A DNA stretch of 64,000 nt from Parasphingorhabdus halotolerans (GCF_012516475.1 NZ_CP051217.1:1178001-1242000); one strand, 5' to 3'; positions 26,491 through 35,979 are shown, counted from the stretch's first letter. The notes: generated from the sequence alone by a model not told the origin. A program made the numbers and translations.

Positions 26491-27147
26491 ATGGCCGACG
26501 ATATTTCTTCACATAGCAACGACAAACTGAGCCGCCGCGGGCTTTTATTTGTTCTTTCCTCTCCATCCGGCGCTGGCAAATCGACGCTGGCCCGTATGTT
26601 GCTGGGGGCCGATGATGAAATCGCGATGTCCGTGTCTGTCACCACCCGCGCCCAGCGTCCTGGCGAGGAACACGGCAAGGATTATTATTTCGTCACTGGT
26701 GATGAATTTGAGGAAATGGTCGCTGACCATGCATTTCTCGAATATGCAACCGTATTTGGCCACCGCTACGCCACCCCGGCCGCGCCGGTCCAGAAGAGCC
26801 TGGAACACGGCCAGGATGTTTTGTTCGATATCGATTGGCAGGGCACCCAGCAACTCTATCAACGCGCCGGGCAAGATGTCGTGCGGGTTTTCATCCTGCC
26901 ACCAACTCTGGCAGAGCTAAGAGACCGGCTGGAAAGCCGCGCCACCGATAGCAATGAAATCATCGACAGCCGCATGCAGCGGGCTACCAGCGAGATCAGC
27001 CACTGGGATGGCTATGACTATGTGCTGATCAACGATGATCTCGACGCCTGCTTCGCCAAGGTAAAACAGATTCTCTCGACCGAACGCTTGCGCCGGGCGC
27101 GGCAGACCGGGCTGATTGGTTTTGTCAGGGATTTGGTGGCGGAGTGA
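26491..27147 (+). CDS. gmk: Guanylate kinase
   Basis: A 218-residue P-loop kinase: SSPSGAGKSTLAR at about residues 24-36, the GMP-binding TTRAQRPGEEHGKDYYFV and HAFLEYATVFGHRYATP, and DIDWQGTQQL. It phosphorylates GMP to GDP with ATP. The start is an ATG preceded by no clear Shine-Dalgarno; a later Met is absent in the N-terminal stretch, so it is accepted. The 3' end almost touches a convergent pseudogene. Confidence 0.97.
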   Translation: MADDISSHSNDKLSRRGLLFVLSSPSGAGKSTLARMLLGADDEIAMSVSVTTRAQRPGEEHGKDYYFVTGDEFEEMVADHAFLEYATVFGHRYATPAAPVQKSLEHGQDVLFDIDWQGTQQLYQRAGQDVVRVFILPPTLAELRDRLESRATDSNEIIDSRMQRATSEISHWDGYDYVLINDDLDACFAKVKQILSTERLRRARQTGLIGFVRDLVAE

Positions 27148-27155
27148 CGCGGGGC

Positions 27156-28055
27156 TCAGTCCGCTTGCGTGGCTTCCTGCCTTTTGTAATAGCCGTCGAA
27201 ACTGGTGGTCCAGGTCTTGCCGCCGTCCGATGAATTCTGTCAGTGCTGGCGAACCCGGCCGTCGGATAGCGGTGTCCAGGTCACCAAATTGATGGTATTG
27301 GTCGCCTTGACCGCCGGCAGTTCGGCATCGGTGGGCACCATTTCGCCTTTTTCGCTAAGCCCGCCTTCGAGATAGACCGCGCCGCCGCCATTGCCCATCC
27401 AGCTCTGGTGCCATTTGCCGGTTTGCTGGTCATTGAAATTGATGCTCCGTCCGGAAAACGCGTTATTCGTATAATCCTCGAGCACCACACAGCCATCCTG
27501 GGCGGTGGTGATATGGTTGACAGCCGTGGGTGCACTGGCGCCCGCCACGGTGACATCCCAGCTACCCAGCCAGAAATCAAACGCGCGATAATCATCGATT
27601 GCGCACGGCGTGGTCGCCTTGAGCACCGCAGCATAGCGCGGATCGCCGGCAATCGGGGCAAATTGCGCTGTTCCCTTGATGACCCGGCCAATCTGCGAAC
27701 CGGCCTTGGCAATCTCTTCCAGCTGGGTCAGCGCTTAGCCGGAATCGCCCGTTTCCAACGCAATCAGCGCGAGGCGATAGCGCAGGCGGGAGGCCGGCTG
27801 AAATCCGTTTTCGAGCGCCTTCAGATAGGATTGGCGGGCGGCCTTGGCATTGCCGCCGCGATGCTGCGCCTGCCCCAGGCTGGCCCGGTTGGCGGCATTA
27901 TCGGGATCGGATTTGAGGAGTTTTCGAAAGGCCGTGACCGCACCTTCCCAGTTTTCATCCGCCATCAACTGATCCGCTGCGACCTGTTCCGGAGAGGGTG
28001 CCGGGGCTGCTGCCTGTGCCAATAGCGGCGATGCAAAGGGGGATGGCGTCACCAT
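27156..28055 (-). pseudogene. TPR plus DUF1579-like protein, broken by two in-frame stops
   Basis: One reading frame of about 300 codons. The first part is a secreted-type start (FASPLLAQAAAPAP) with TPR units (ENWEGAVTAFRKLLKSDPDNAANRASLGQAQ...AARQSYLKALENGF). A TAA at 27735-27737 interrupts it; the same frame continues through QLEEIAKAGSQIGRVIKG to DDYRAFDFWLGSWDVTVAG, the core of a DUF1579-like domain. A TGA at 27240-27242 sits where relatives would have Trp (VRQH-stop-QNSSDGGKTWTT), and the frame closes at 27156. A TAG also lies nine codons before the ATG. Clearly inactive as a full-length protein. Confidence 0.8.
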
Positions 28056-28458
28056 GGCAGCGACTGCCGCTCCCTATAGGGGCAGGAAGCGGAGAAGAGC
28101 CCCGCCGGATCTGGAGCATGCCCATGCGGTAGGCAATTGATCCCGCGAAGCCCGTTTACGCGTACCCAAAGTCATGACACCATCCCCCATTTGTTCAGCC
28201 GTCGCACGCCCGAAGGTTGCCGTTTCTGGAGCGCAAAGTGGCTGGATAGGACCATAGCAAGATTTTTTGCAAGCCTCGAGGGTTTTCGACAAACGGCGGA
28301 CGGGTTTCGATATAGCTGCAACGTCTGGCCAATCCATGACGCGACTAGGCAGCGAAATCTCTTTCTTGCATCGCGAACAAAAACAGAACATACTATTCAC
28401 CGAACCCTGTCCCAATGACCCGCTGGACTCTCTCCGGCATCTTCGGCAAAGCACGCGC
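28056..28458. other. Gene-free region upstream of uvrA
   Basis: About 400 bases between the TPR pseudogene start and uvrA. It holds the uvrA control region (SOS box 28375-28389). Reading frames that extend into it from uvrA or run antisense have no family features. No repeat copies were found here. Confidence 0.6.
28375..28389 (+). promoter_or_regulatory. LexA (SOS) box of uvrA
   Basis: GAACAAAAACAGAAC fits the alphaproteobacterial LexA operator GAAC-N7-GAAC exactly, 70 bases upstream of the uvrA ATG. uvrA is a standard SOS gene, so LexA repression relieved by DNA damage is expected. Confidence 0.78.
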
Positions 28459-31400
28459 ATGAGTTTGACCCACATTAAAGTTAAGGGCGCCCGGGAGCAT
28501 AATCTCAAAGGCGTTGATATTGATCTGCCACGCGACAAGTTGATCGTGATTACCGGCCTGTCCGGCAGCGGGAAATCATCGCTCGCGTTCGACACTATCT
28601 ACGCCGAGGGGCAGCGGCGTTATGTGGAATCGCTCTCCGCCTACGCACGGCAGTTTCTGGAGATGATGCAGAAGCCCGATGTCGAGCATATCGAGGGTCT
28701 GTCCCCCGCCATCTCCATCGAGCAGAAAACCACCAGCCGCAATCCGCGTTCAACGGTCGCGACGGTGACCGAGATTTACGATTATATGCGGCTGCTGTGG
28801 GCGCGGGCCGGGGTGCCTTATTCGCCCGCAACCGGGCTGCCGATTACCGCGCAGACCGTATCGCAGATGGTCGACCGGGTGATGTTGCTGCCGGAAAAAA
28901 CGCGCTTCTATCTGCTCGCCCCGGTCGTGCGCGGGCGCAAGGGCGAGTATCGCAAGGAACTGCTCGAATGGCAGAAAGCCGGTTTCACCCGGGTCCGAGT
29001 CGATGGCGAATTTTACGATATTGAAGAGACGCCCAAGCTCGACAAGAAGGTCAAGCATGACATTGAAGTCGTGGTTGACCGCCTGGTAGTGCGCGAAGGG
29101 CTGGAAACGCGGCTAGCGGATAGCTTTGAAACCGCGCTCAGGCTGGCTGATGGGCTGGCGTTTGTGGATCTGGCTGAGGGGACGGTTGCCGAGGCTTTGG
29201 CGGATAAGGGCGGAGTTAATGAAGCAAGCGCCTTGTTCAAACCAGAGCCTGGCGACAATCGTACTTCGACAGGCTCAGCACGAACGGACATTAAAGATGG
29301 TATCGCGTTAAAAAAATCCGCTCGTCCCGAGCTTGTCGAAGGACCTGATATACCGCAGTTGGGCGGGAAAATGAAAGGCACCGGCCTGCCGGACAACCGC
29401 ATCGTGTTCAGCGAACGGTTCGCCTGTCCGGTTAGCGGCTTCACTATCGAGGAAATCGCGCCGCGCCTGTTCTCGTTTAACGCGCCGCAGGGCGCTTGTC
29501 CCTCGTGTGACGGTCTGGGCGAAAAGCTGCATTTCGACACGCAACTCATTGTCCCCAACCCGGCGCTGAGCATCAAGAAGGGCGCTGTGGTGCCGTGGGC
29601 AAAATCCAATCCGCCTTCGCCTTATTATATGCAGGTGCTCGGCAGCATCGCGAAACATTTCGAGTTTTCGCTGGATACGCCGTGGAATGAATTGAGCGAA
29701 CATCATCGCGATATCGTTCTGAACGGCACGCAGGGCCTGCCGGTCACTTTGCGCTTTCAGGACGGGCGCAAATCCTATGAAGTGAAGAAGCCGTTTGAAG
29801 GCGTCGTCGGCAATCTCAATCGCCGCATGCTGCAGACCGAAAGCGCCTGGATGCAGGAAGAGCTGGCCAAATTTCAGGCGGCGGCCCCGTGCGAGACCTG
29901 TCACGGCGCGCGGTTGAAACCGGAAGCGCTGGCGGTGAAGATTGCGGGCGAAGACATTTCCATCTCCACCCGCCGCAGCGTTGGCGATGCGCTGGCATTT
30001 TTTCAAGCGTTGGGCGCGAAACTGGACAAGACGCAGAGCCAGATTGCCGAGCCGATCCTCAAGGAGATTATCGAGCGGCTGGGGTTCCTCAATAATGTCG
30101 GGCTGGACTATCTCAATCTCGACCGGACCAGCGGGACATTGTCGGGCGGCGAGAGCCAGCGGATCAGGCTCGCCTCGCAAATCGGATCGGGATTGTCCGG
30201 CGTGCTTTATGTGCTCGATGAACCCAGCATTGGCCTGCACCAGCGGGATAACGACCGGCTGCTGACGACGCTCAAACGGCTGCGTGATCTCGGCAATACC
30301 GTGATTGTCGTCGAGCATGATGAAGATGCGATCCGCACTGCGGATTGGGTGGTGGATATGGGGCCGGGCGCCGGTGTGCACGGCGGCGAGGTGGTGGCGG
30401 AAGGCTCGCTCAAGCAGATCCTCAAGTCCAAGAAATCACTGACCGCCGCCTATCTCAATGGCACGCGTGAAATTGAAATTCCGGCCAAGCGCCGCAAGGG
30501 CAATGGCAAGAAAATCACTGTCCACGGCGCGCAGGCGAATAACCTGCAGAATATCACAGCTTCTATCCCATTAGGTACATTTACGTGCATTACCGGCCTA
30601 TCTGGTTCAGGAAAATCGTCGCTCACCATCGACACGCTCTACGCAGCAGCGGCGCGGACGCTCAATGGCGCGCGGATTATCGCGGGCAAGCACGACAAGA
30701 TTACCGGTCTGGAATATTGCGACAAGGTGATTGATATCGACCAGTCGCCGATTGGCCGCACGCCCCGCTCCAACCCGGCGACCTACACCGGGGCTTTCAC
30801 CAATATTCGCGACTGGTTCGCCGGCCTGCCGGAATCGGGCGCGCGCGGGTACAAACCGGGGCGTTTCAGCTTCAATGTCAAGGGTGGCCGCTGCGAAGTG
30901 TGTCGCGGCGACGGGCTGATCAAGATCGAGATGCACTTCCTCCCCGATGTCTATGTCACCTGCGAGGAATGCGGCGGCAAGCGCTATAACCGCGAAACGC
31001 TGGAAGTGAAGTTCAAGGGCAAATCGATCGCCGATATCCTCGACATGACGGTCGAGGATGCGGTGAGCTTCTTCAAGGCGGTGCCGCCAATCCGCGACAA
31101 AATGGCGATGCTTTACGAGGTCGGTCTGGGCTATGTGAAGGTCGGCCAGCAGGCGACCACGCTCTCGGGCGGCGAGGCACAACGGGTCAAACTGGCCAAG
31201 GAGCTATCCAAACGATCAACTGGGCAGACGCTCTACATCTTGGACGAGCCCACCACCGGCCTGCATTTCGAGGACGTTCGCAAGCTGCTGCAAGTGCTGC
31301 AGCGGCTGGTGGAACAGGGCAATAGCGTGATCGTGATCGAGCATAATCTCGATGTCATCAAGACCGCCGACCATATCCTCGACCTCGGCCCCGAAGGCGG

Positions 31401-31515
31401 CGTACGCGGCGGCGAAATTGTCGCGCAAGGCACACCGGAGGAGGTCGCCAAGGTCAAGGGCAGCTATACCGGCGGCTATCTCAAGGAGATGCTGGCCAAG
31501 CAGAAGGCGAGGTAA
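28459..31515 (+). CDS. uvrA: Excinuclease ABC subunit A, with in-frame repeat insertion
   Basis: A 1018-residue UvrA, longer than the usual 940-975. ATP sites: Walker [10 protein letters not shown] at about 34 and 713, LSGGE signatures at about 561 and 901, and [16 protein letters not shown] Walker B segments. Zinc-finger Cys pairs are seen in CPVSGF...CPSCDG and CEVCRGDG...CEECGGKRY. It recognises damage with UvrB in nucleotide excision repair. Residues about 255-308 contain a pair of dispersed palindromes translated as STGSARTD and [10 protein letters not shown] in the UvrB-binding/insertion region. Start 28459 gives [16 protein letters not shown], the family N terminus; longer frames upstream would swallow the SOS box. 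Confidence 0.96.
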   Translation: MSLTHIKVKGAREHNLKGVDIDLPRDKLIVITGLSGSGKSSLAFDTIYAEGQRRYVESLSAYARQFLEMMQKPDVEHIEGLSPAISIEQKTTSRNPRSTVATVTEIYDYMRLLWARAGVPYSPATGLPITAQTVSQMVDRVMLLPEKTRFYLLAPVVRGRKGEYRKELLEWQKAGFTRVRVDGEFYDIEETPKLDKKVKHDIEVVVDRLVVREGLETRLADSFETALRLADGLAFVDLAEGTVAEALADKGGVNEASALFKPEPGDNRTSTGSARTDIKDGIALKKSARPELVEGPDIPQLGGKMKGTGLPDNRIVFSERFACPVSGFTIEEIAPRLFSFNAPQGACPSCDGLGEKLHFDTQLIVPNPALSIKKGAVVPWAKSNPPSPYYMQVLGSIAKHFEFSLDTPWNELSEHHRDIVLNGTQGLPVTLRFQDGRKSYEVKKPFEGVVGNLNRRMLQTESAWMQEELAKFQAAAPCETCHGARLKPEALAVKIAGEDISISTRRSVGDALAFFQALGAKLDKTQSQIAEPILKEIIERLGFLNNVGLDYLNLDRTSGTLSGGESQRIRLASQIGSGLSGVLYVLDEPSIGLHQRDNDRLLTTLKRLRDLGNTVIVVEHDEDAIRTADWVVDMGPGAGVHGGEVVAEGSLKQILKSKKSLTAAYLNGTREIEIPAKRRKGNGKKITVHGAQANNLQNITASIPLGTFTCITGLSGSGKSSLTIDTLYAAAARTLNGARIIAGKHDKITGLEYCDKVIDIDQSPIGRTPRSNPATYTGAFTNIRDWFAGLPESGARGYKPGRFSFNVKGGRCEVCRGDGLIKIEMHFLPDVYVTCEECGGKRYNRETLEVKFKGKSIADILDMTVEDAVSFFKAVPPIRDKMAMLYEVGLGYVKVGQQATTLSGGEAQRVKLAKELSKRSTGQTLYILDEPTTGLHFEDVRKLLQVLQRLVEQGNSVIVIEHNLDVIKTADHILDLGPEGGVRGGEIVAQGTPEEVAKVKGSYTGGYLKEMLAKQKAR
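29263..29343. repeat. Inverted pair of dispersed palindromes inside uvrA
   Basis: Copy A at 29263-29287 (CTTCGACAGGCTCAGCACG core) and copy B in the opposite orientation at 29319-29343 (GAGCTTGTCGAAGGA core), 31 bases apart. Both are read in frame as part of UvrA, and the reading frame is intact. Confidence 0.9.
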
Positions 31516-31523
31516 AGGGCAAA

Positions 31524-31898
31524 CTAGCCCTTCACCACCCGCGCTTGCCACAAAATCATCACCGCCGGAACGATCAGCTCGATCGCCAGCCCGCTCACTT
31601 GCCAGCTCGCTGGCTCACCCAAACTTGCCCAGGAAACCATTCTGCCGACAGCGCCGAGTACCCAGCCTAGCAGTGCAAAACGCAGCAGTATCGCCCGGCC
31701 TTTAACATCGCCCGCAGAATAGAGGATCATCGCCCCGACCGCGATGTAAACGCCTGCGAGATAGCGATATTGATTGTCCAGCGCCGCTGCAGCATCTGCG
31801 CCGCCATTATGTTCCGCCGCACCGAAAATAATCCCGGTCACACCCAGAAATATCGGCACCAGCCCGATTAAAATGGTGACAATGCGAAATGCGTTCAT
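31524..31898 (-). CDS. DUF4345-like membrane protein
   Basis: A 124-residue protein with four predicted membrane helices (IVTILIGLVPIFLGVTGIIFG, YLAGVYIAVGAMILYSAG, ILLRFALLGWVLGAVGRMVSW, LAIELIVPAVMILWQARV), fitting the DUF4345 pattern with the conserved ALDNQYRYLAGVY stretch between helices 1 and 2. Function unknown. Start 31898 follows GGGGGAGAACACGC. Tail-to-tail with uvrA, 8 bases apart. Confidence 0.75.
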   Translation of the reverse strand: MNAFRIVTILIGLVPIFLGVTGIIFGAAEHNGGADAAAALDNQYRYLAGVYIAVGAMILYSAGDVKGRAILLRFALLGWVLGAVGRMVSWASLGEPASWQVSGLAIELIVPAVMILWQARVVKG

Positions 31899-32002
31899 GC
31901 GTGTTCTCCCCCTGTTTGCGATAGCGTTTTGCACGCCCGCTGGCCGGTGTCAAACGCCGTCCGGCATGGACAGGCCGCGACCTGCGTGATAGCTCCCGGC
32001 CT

Positions 32003-32569
32003 ATGAAAATATTCTCCCTGGTCGCCGCTGCGACGCTCGCGATTCTTCCGCAATCCGCCCTCGCCTGGGGCACCAATGGCCACCGCGTCACCGGCAAGAT
32101 TGCGGACTCTCATATCGCCGAGAAAACCCGCGCAGCGATCACTGGCATACTGAGCGTGAAGTCCATTGCCGAGGCATCGACCTGGCCCGACTTCATGCGC
32201 TCGGACCCCAGCGGTTTCTGGCGCGATGAGACGCCGCCCTGGCATTATGTCACCGTGCCGCCGGGAGAAACCTATGCGACGGCAAAAAAGCCCACCGACA
32301 ATGAAGGCAAGCCCGTCGGCGATGCGGTCACCGAAGAGGAACGGCAGCAATGGACCGACATAAACCCGCAGACATGGATCGCGGAGAACATAGTCATGCG
32401 CGACCGCATCTATCCGTTTGACCCCGACAACCCGCCCAACCCCGAATATCCGGCGATCCCCAACCTGTCCTATGATTATATCTACAAGCATACCGCAGAC
32501 ATGAACCTGCGGCTGAAACAGGGCGGCGTCCGCCTCGCGGCCTATCTGGATCATCTGTTTGCGGAATAG
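32003..32569 (+). pseudogene. S1/P1-type nuclease with the central zinc-binding region deleted
   Basis: A 188-residue open frame with a signal peptide (MKIFSLVAAATLAILPQSALA) and the S1/P1 N terminus: Trp22 and His27 of AWGTNGHRV, WPD and PWHY, which are zinc ligands. After GDAVTEEE it jumps to WTDINPQTWIAEN and the normal C terminus (SYDYIYKHTADMNLRLKQGGVRLAAYLDHLF). The middle, about 80 residues in relatives with the DLHQPLH-type and later His/Asp ligands, is absent. The deletion is in frame. Enzyme activity on single-stranded nucleic acid is very unlikely; whether it is still expressed is unknown. Confidence 0.75.
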
Positions 32570-32580
32570 GGGCAAAGGCC

Positions 32581-32748
32581 CCTCGCCCTATCAGGGAGAG
32601 GGTTGCGACGACTTGGCAGCTTGCTGCCTGGTCAAAGCTGGGTGAGGGTGAACGATCTCAAATGCAGAACACCCTCTTCCAGCTACGACTAGCGAACAAG
32701 TTCGCAAGTCTGCACATCCTTCTCCCTCAAGGGAGAAGGCACAAAGCG
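32581..32748. repeat. CCCTCTCCC-type dispersed repeat block
   Basis: Self-complementary segments CCTCGCCCTATCAGGGAGAG (32581-32600) and CCTTCTCCCTCAAGGGAGAA (32718-32738) bracket sequence containing GCTGGGTGAGGGTGA and CTAGCGAACAAGTTCGCAAG. This is the widespread CCCTCTCCC palindrome type. It fills the 190-base gap between the S1/P1 remnant and the next gene. Confidence 0.7.
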
Positions 32749-32759
32749 AAATCTGACCC

Positions 32760-33149
32760 ATGATCGAAACCATCATCCTCTGGTTAAGCCTGGCCCTGGT
32801 GGCGGCGGGACTGTTGCTGGCTTTGCGGGCGGATGCGCCGTTTATCCGGGGGCCCGTGCGCCGCGTGCAGGCGAAGATTGTCCGCCACCATCTGCTGCGG
32901 GATGACGGCGCCACGATGTACAGCCCGGTGTTCCGCTTCCCCGACGAACGCGGCCAGCCGATCGAGGTCCGCGACCGGCTCTACACGCCCTTCCCCACGC
33001 CGGTGATCGGCGAAAGCGTCGAAGTCGTCCACCCCTCCGGCCACCCCGAAAAAGCCCGCATCCCCTACCCCGTCTTCCGCGGTCTGATGTACGCAACGCT
33101 GGGCTATGCGTTTGCAGTGCTGGTGATGGAGATTACGGGGTGGTGGTGA
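32760..33149 (+). CDS. DUF3592-like membrane protein
   Basis: A 129-residue protein: N-terminal helix (ETIILWLSLALVAAGLLLAL), a soluble beta domain (VQAKIVRHHLLRDDGATMYSPVFRFPDERGQPIEV) and a C-terminal helix (YATLGYAFAVLVMEITGW). The order helix, small barrel with YxPxFxF, helix matches DUF3592. Function unknown. High-GC, unlike its downstream neighbour. Confidence 0.7.
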   Translation: MIETIILWLSLALVAAGLLLALRADAPFIRGPVRRVQAKIVRHHLLRDDGATMYSPVFRFPDERGQPIEVRDRLYTPFPTPVIGESVEVVHPSGHPEKARIPYPVFRGLMYATLGYAFAVLVMEITGWW

Positions 33150-33150
33150 G

Positions 33151-33183
33151 GTTAGTAAAAAGTGTTTTGCCTTTTACTCTAAC
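33151..33183 (+). terminator. Possible hairpin terminator after the DUF3592 gene
   Basis: GTTAGTAAAAAG and CTTTTACTCTAAC can pair imperfectly around a short loop just after the stop. The trailing U-tract is weak, so termination is tentative. Confidence 0.35.
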
Positions 33184-33285
33184 AATATCTCTCTCGACGC
33201 GAATTTGTCGCTCAACGCTTTGCCCCGTTTACAAAAATAAAATTACGTTCTAATCTGCCTAGTCTTAGGGGTATTGAGATACTAA

Positions 33286-34179
33286 ATGTCAGATACAAAA
33301 AAAAGCAAACACTTAGACGACATATTGACTAGGAAACACGGAGCAGTCGATGCTCAAATCGTATTCATAGATATCGTTGATTATTCTAAACGAAAATCAA
33401 CGATACAGAAAAAAATTATCGAACAACTACAAATCGATATTTCTGAGTGCCTCAATCGTGTGGGCCAAAGTAATATTGAATATATCCAAAACAATAACCT
33501 CAATTTCTCCACTGACGTAATCCGAATTCCGACAGGTGACGGTGCAGCTATATGTTTTACATTTTCCGGATTGCAAATGGTCGGACTGAACTTCGCAACC
33601 AACTTATTGAAAAATATCTATGAAAATATCGAAAGCAATCCGTGCGAAAAATTTGAAGACGCAGGATGGTGCAATTGCCATACTCACTATAATTTGAGAA
33701 TCGGAATTAATGAAGGGAAATGCATTTTATATAATGATATAAATGGCTTAGTAAATGTCGCTGGCGGATGTATAAACGATGCTGCCAGAATTATGAGCTA
33801 TGCAGATCCCAAACAAATTTTGGTAACAGATCAGGCTTTCAACAACCTAATCGACATGACTACTGATAATCAACTTGAAGAGAAATTTCGTGATATTGGA
33901 TCTATCACGGTGAAGCACAAAAGAAAAATACCTGTTTCTCAGTATATCGGAGAAAACGAAGATTACATAGCAAGTAACATTCCAATCGATATTCAACTAT
34001 CTTCTCAGAACGATAAAATGATGGAAATGGTAAAATTCCCATTCACAACGGGAACCGATATTGAAAAGGAAGAACTGTTAGGCCTCATGACTAACATGTC
34101 CGGTATAATGGAGCAGTTATTGGGGCCGGGATTAGGGCCAATTATTGAATCGAGCTCAACCAATAACAAATCGAAATAG
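33286..34179 (+). CDS. Orphan class III nucleotide cyclase on an AT-rich segment
   Basis: A 297-residue soluble protein built on a class III (adenylate/guanylate-type) cyclase domain. Asp29 in IVFIDIVDYSKR and Asp85 in IPTGDGAAICF fit the two metal ligands; Asn164 and Arg168 in GGCINDAARIM are the transition-state pair; DPKQILVTDQAF follows as in the family. The last ~80 residues are unfamiliar. No signal, membrane helix or fused sensor is present. Base composition is strikingly AT-rich and codon use differs from all neighbours, indicating transfer. Small stand-alone cyclases of this kind include the pyrimidine cyclases of Pycsar anti-phage systems, but no effector gene lies beside it. Nucleotide product unknown. 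Confidence 0.8.
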   Translation: MSDTKKSKHLDDILTRKHGAVDAQIVFIDIVDYSKRKSTIQKKIIEQLQIDISECLNRVGQSNIEYIQNNNLNFSTDVIRIPTGDGAAICFTFSGLQMVGLNFATNLLKNIYENIESNPCEKFEDAGWCNCHTHYNLRIGINEGKCILYNDINGLVNVAGGCINDAARIMSYADPKQILVTDQAFNNLIDMTTDNQLEEKFRDIGSITVKHKRKIPVSQYIGENEDYIASNIPIDIQLSSQNDKMMEMVKFPFTTGTDIEKEELLGLMTNMSGIMEQLLGPGLGPIIESSSTNNKSK

Positions 34180-34870
34180 TTTCAACCTTTCCTACACCGC
34201 ACCAAATAGGTTAACCTAACTCCTTTCAACCAACCATAGCTGCCTCTCCGCAGCTATGGGCAACAAAAGGAATGGGTTATAGGTTTTCAGGATGATTTTG
34301 CGCGATCCTTCAACAAACTCAGGATGAACGGTGCGAGGATGAGCGGGTCCTTCGAAAGGCTTAGGATGAGCGGTTGGAGGAGAAAACTAGCCATGCTGAA
34401 CCTGGTTGCCTGCGGCGGTCTGACGGCTCAGGATATCCATCGGTTCGGGTATAATCTCCGGGGATGCTGAAACAAGTTCAGCATGACGCATGCCGCGAGG
34501 TTCAGCATGGTGATGGTTCTAAGGATCATGTTCAGCGTGACGCATTCGGGGAAATGCCGGATAACGATGATCTGGAAACCACCGTTCGTCCTGAGCCTGT
34601 CGAAGGACGGGTTTCCGAAGGCCCATGTCCGCCTGACAATGGCACTTCAACAGGCCCAGTGCGAGCGGGCTTCTCAGATGCGAACCAGGTCAAAACCGCT
34701 CATCTGCTCGGCTACCACGCGGCACCCCGTGCTGCGTGGCACCTGCGTGTTGCAGAAGGATCGCCCTCACGACCTTCCCCTTCTTCCCCTTCCCCAACCC
34801 CACGCCATGATGGCTGGACGCTGGAGAGACGCGTGCCGTTCCTCAAGGCGCTGGTTTTGCGCGGGGCGGT
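34180..34870. repeat. Gene-free region packed with dispersed palindromes
   Basis: No convincing gene. Copies of the CTTCGACAGGCTCAG family lie at 34306-34331, 34347-34373, 34582-34610 and, degenerate and inverted, 34645-34668. Copies of the ATGCTGAACTTGTTTCAGCAT family lie at 34463-34488 and 34499-34542. A reading frame beginning MLKQVQHD is produced by these repeats. The stretch 34690-34870 shows no recognised element. It separates the foreign cyclase from conserved genes. Confidence 0.75.
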
Positions 34871-35887
34871 TCAGCCCATCGGGTACATGATTTCACGGCT
34901 GATCTTGTAGATGCGCTTCATGGTGTCGTCGCTCAACACAACGTCGGCCGCGGCGAATATGTCCGCGAGCTGGTCGCTGTGGGTCGCGCCGACAATGGTC
35001 GAGGCGACGAAATCATGCTGCTTCGACCAGGCGGTGGCGAGCGTGACCGGAGCCATATCGAGCTCTTTGGCGATGGCCATGAAGCGCTTGGTGGATTCCT
35101 CCGATTTCGGGTTTACAAAGCGCTCGGCCATTTTCCTCTGCCGCCCGCCGAGCTTGAGATACGCCGAAAAACGCGCGCCTTCGGGCGTTGCGCCGTCGTT
35201 ATATTTGCCCGACAGCGCACCGCCGCCGAGCGGGGAGTATGGGATCAGGCTGACCCCCTCTTGGCGGCAAACCTGCGCCAGTTCGTCCTCAAACCGGCGG
35301 TTGTTCATGCTGAAATTATTCTGGATGGTGCAATAGCGGGCGACGCCCAGCCGCTCGGAGGCTTCGAGCGATTTCATCAGGCCCCAGCTGGTCTCGTTGG
35401 AGCAGCCGATGGCACGGATTTTGCCGGCGCGGATCTGCTCGTCGAGCACTTCCATCGTCTCGTCATAGGCGATGCCGTGGTCCGGCCAGTGGGTCTGGTA
35501 GAGGTCGATATAGTCGGTCTGCAGGCGCTTGAGGCTGGCATCGAGCGCGCGGACGATATTGTGGCGGTCCATCGCGGTCATGCCCGCGCGCTGGGCAGAT
35601 TTGATCCAGCCGTGGCTCGGGCCGGAAACTTTGGTAGCGATAATCAGGCTATCGCGGTCCTTGTCCTTCATCCAGCGGCCGACGATCTTCTCGGTCTCCC
35701 CCGCCCATTCCGGCTTGGGTGGAACGGGGTAATTCTCGGCGGTGTCAAAGAAGTTGATCCCGGCATCGACCGACATATCCATGATCTTGCGCGACATCTC
35801 CTCATCCGCCCCGCTACCGAAGGTCATGGTGCCCATGCAGATATCCGACACGTAAATAGGGCTGCGTCCAAGGCGGCGTTGTTTCAT
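34871..35887 (-). CDS. Aldo/keto reductase (NADP-dependent, Tas-like)
   Basis: A 338-residue (beta/alpha)8 aldo-keto reductase. Tetrad candidates are Asp and Tyr in INFFDTAENYP, Lys in IIATKVSG and His in LYQTHWPDHG; SLIPYSPLGGGALSGKY is the NADPH-binding loop, and AIGCSNETSWG is typical of the Tas-like branch. It would reduce aldehydes or ketones in the cytoplasm; physiological substrate unknown. Confidence 0.92.
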   Translation of the reverse strand: MKQRRLGRSPIYVSDICMGTMTFGSGADEEMSRKIMDMSVDAGINFFDTAENYPVPPKPEWAGETEKIVGRWMKDKDRDSLIIATKVSGPSHGWIKSAQRAGMTAMDRHNIVRALDASLKRLQTDYIDLYQTHWPDHGIAYDETMEVLDEQIRAGKIRAIGCSNETSWGLMKSLEASERLGVARYCTIQNNFSMNNRRFEDELAQVCRQEGVSLIPYSPLGGGALSGKYNDGATPEGARFSAYLKLGGRQRKMAERFVNPKSEESTKRFMAIAKELDMAPVTLATAWSKQHDFVASTIVGATHSDQLADIFAAADVVLSDDTMKRIYKISREIMYPMG

Positions 35888-35979
35888 GGGGTTGCTCCGG
35901 AAAAGGAAAGGGATTTAATTGCGTGGTTAAAGATGCCAGATTCTGCCACTGTTTCAAGCGTTAATTGGCGGCGGGACCA

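Noticed and set aside
29308-30381. A 357-residue minus-strand frame inside uvrA
   Set aside because: Shadow created by codon bias; no family features.
33286-34179. A complete Pycsar anti-phage system
   Set aside because: Only a cyclase is present; no TM- or TIR-type effector or other partner lies within the flanking sequence.
34464-34910. A 148-residue plus-strand reading frame beginning MLKQVQHD
   Set aside because: It is built from dispersed palindromes and runs antisense into the aldo/keto reductase gene; no family features.
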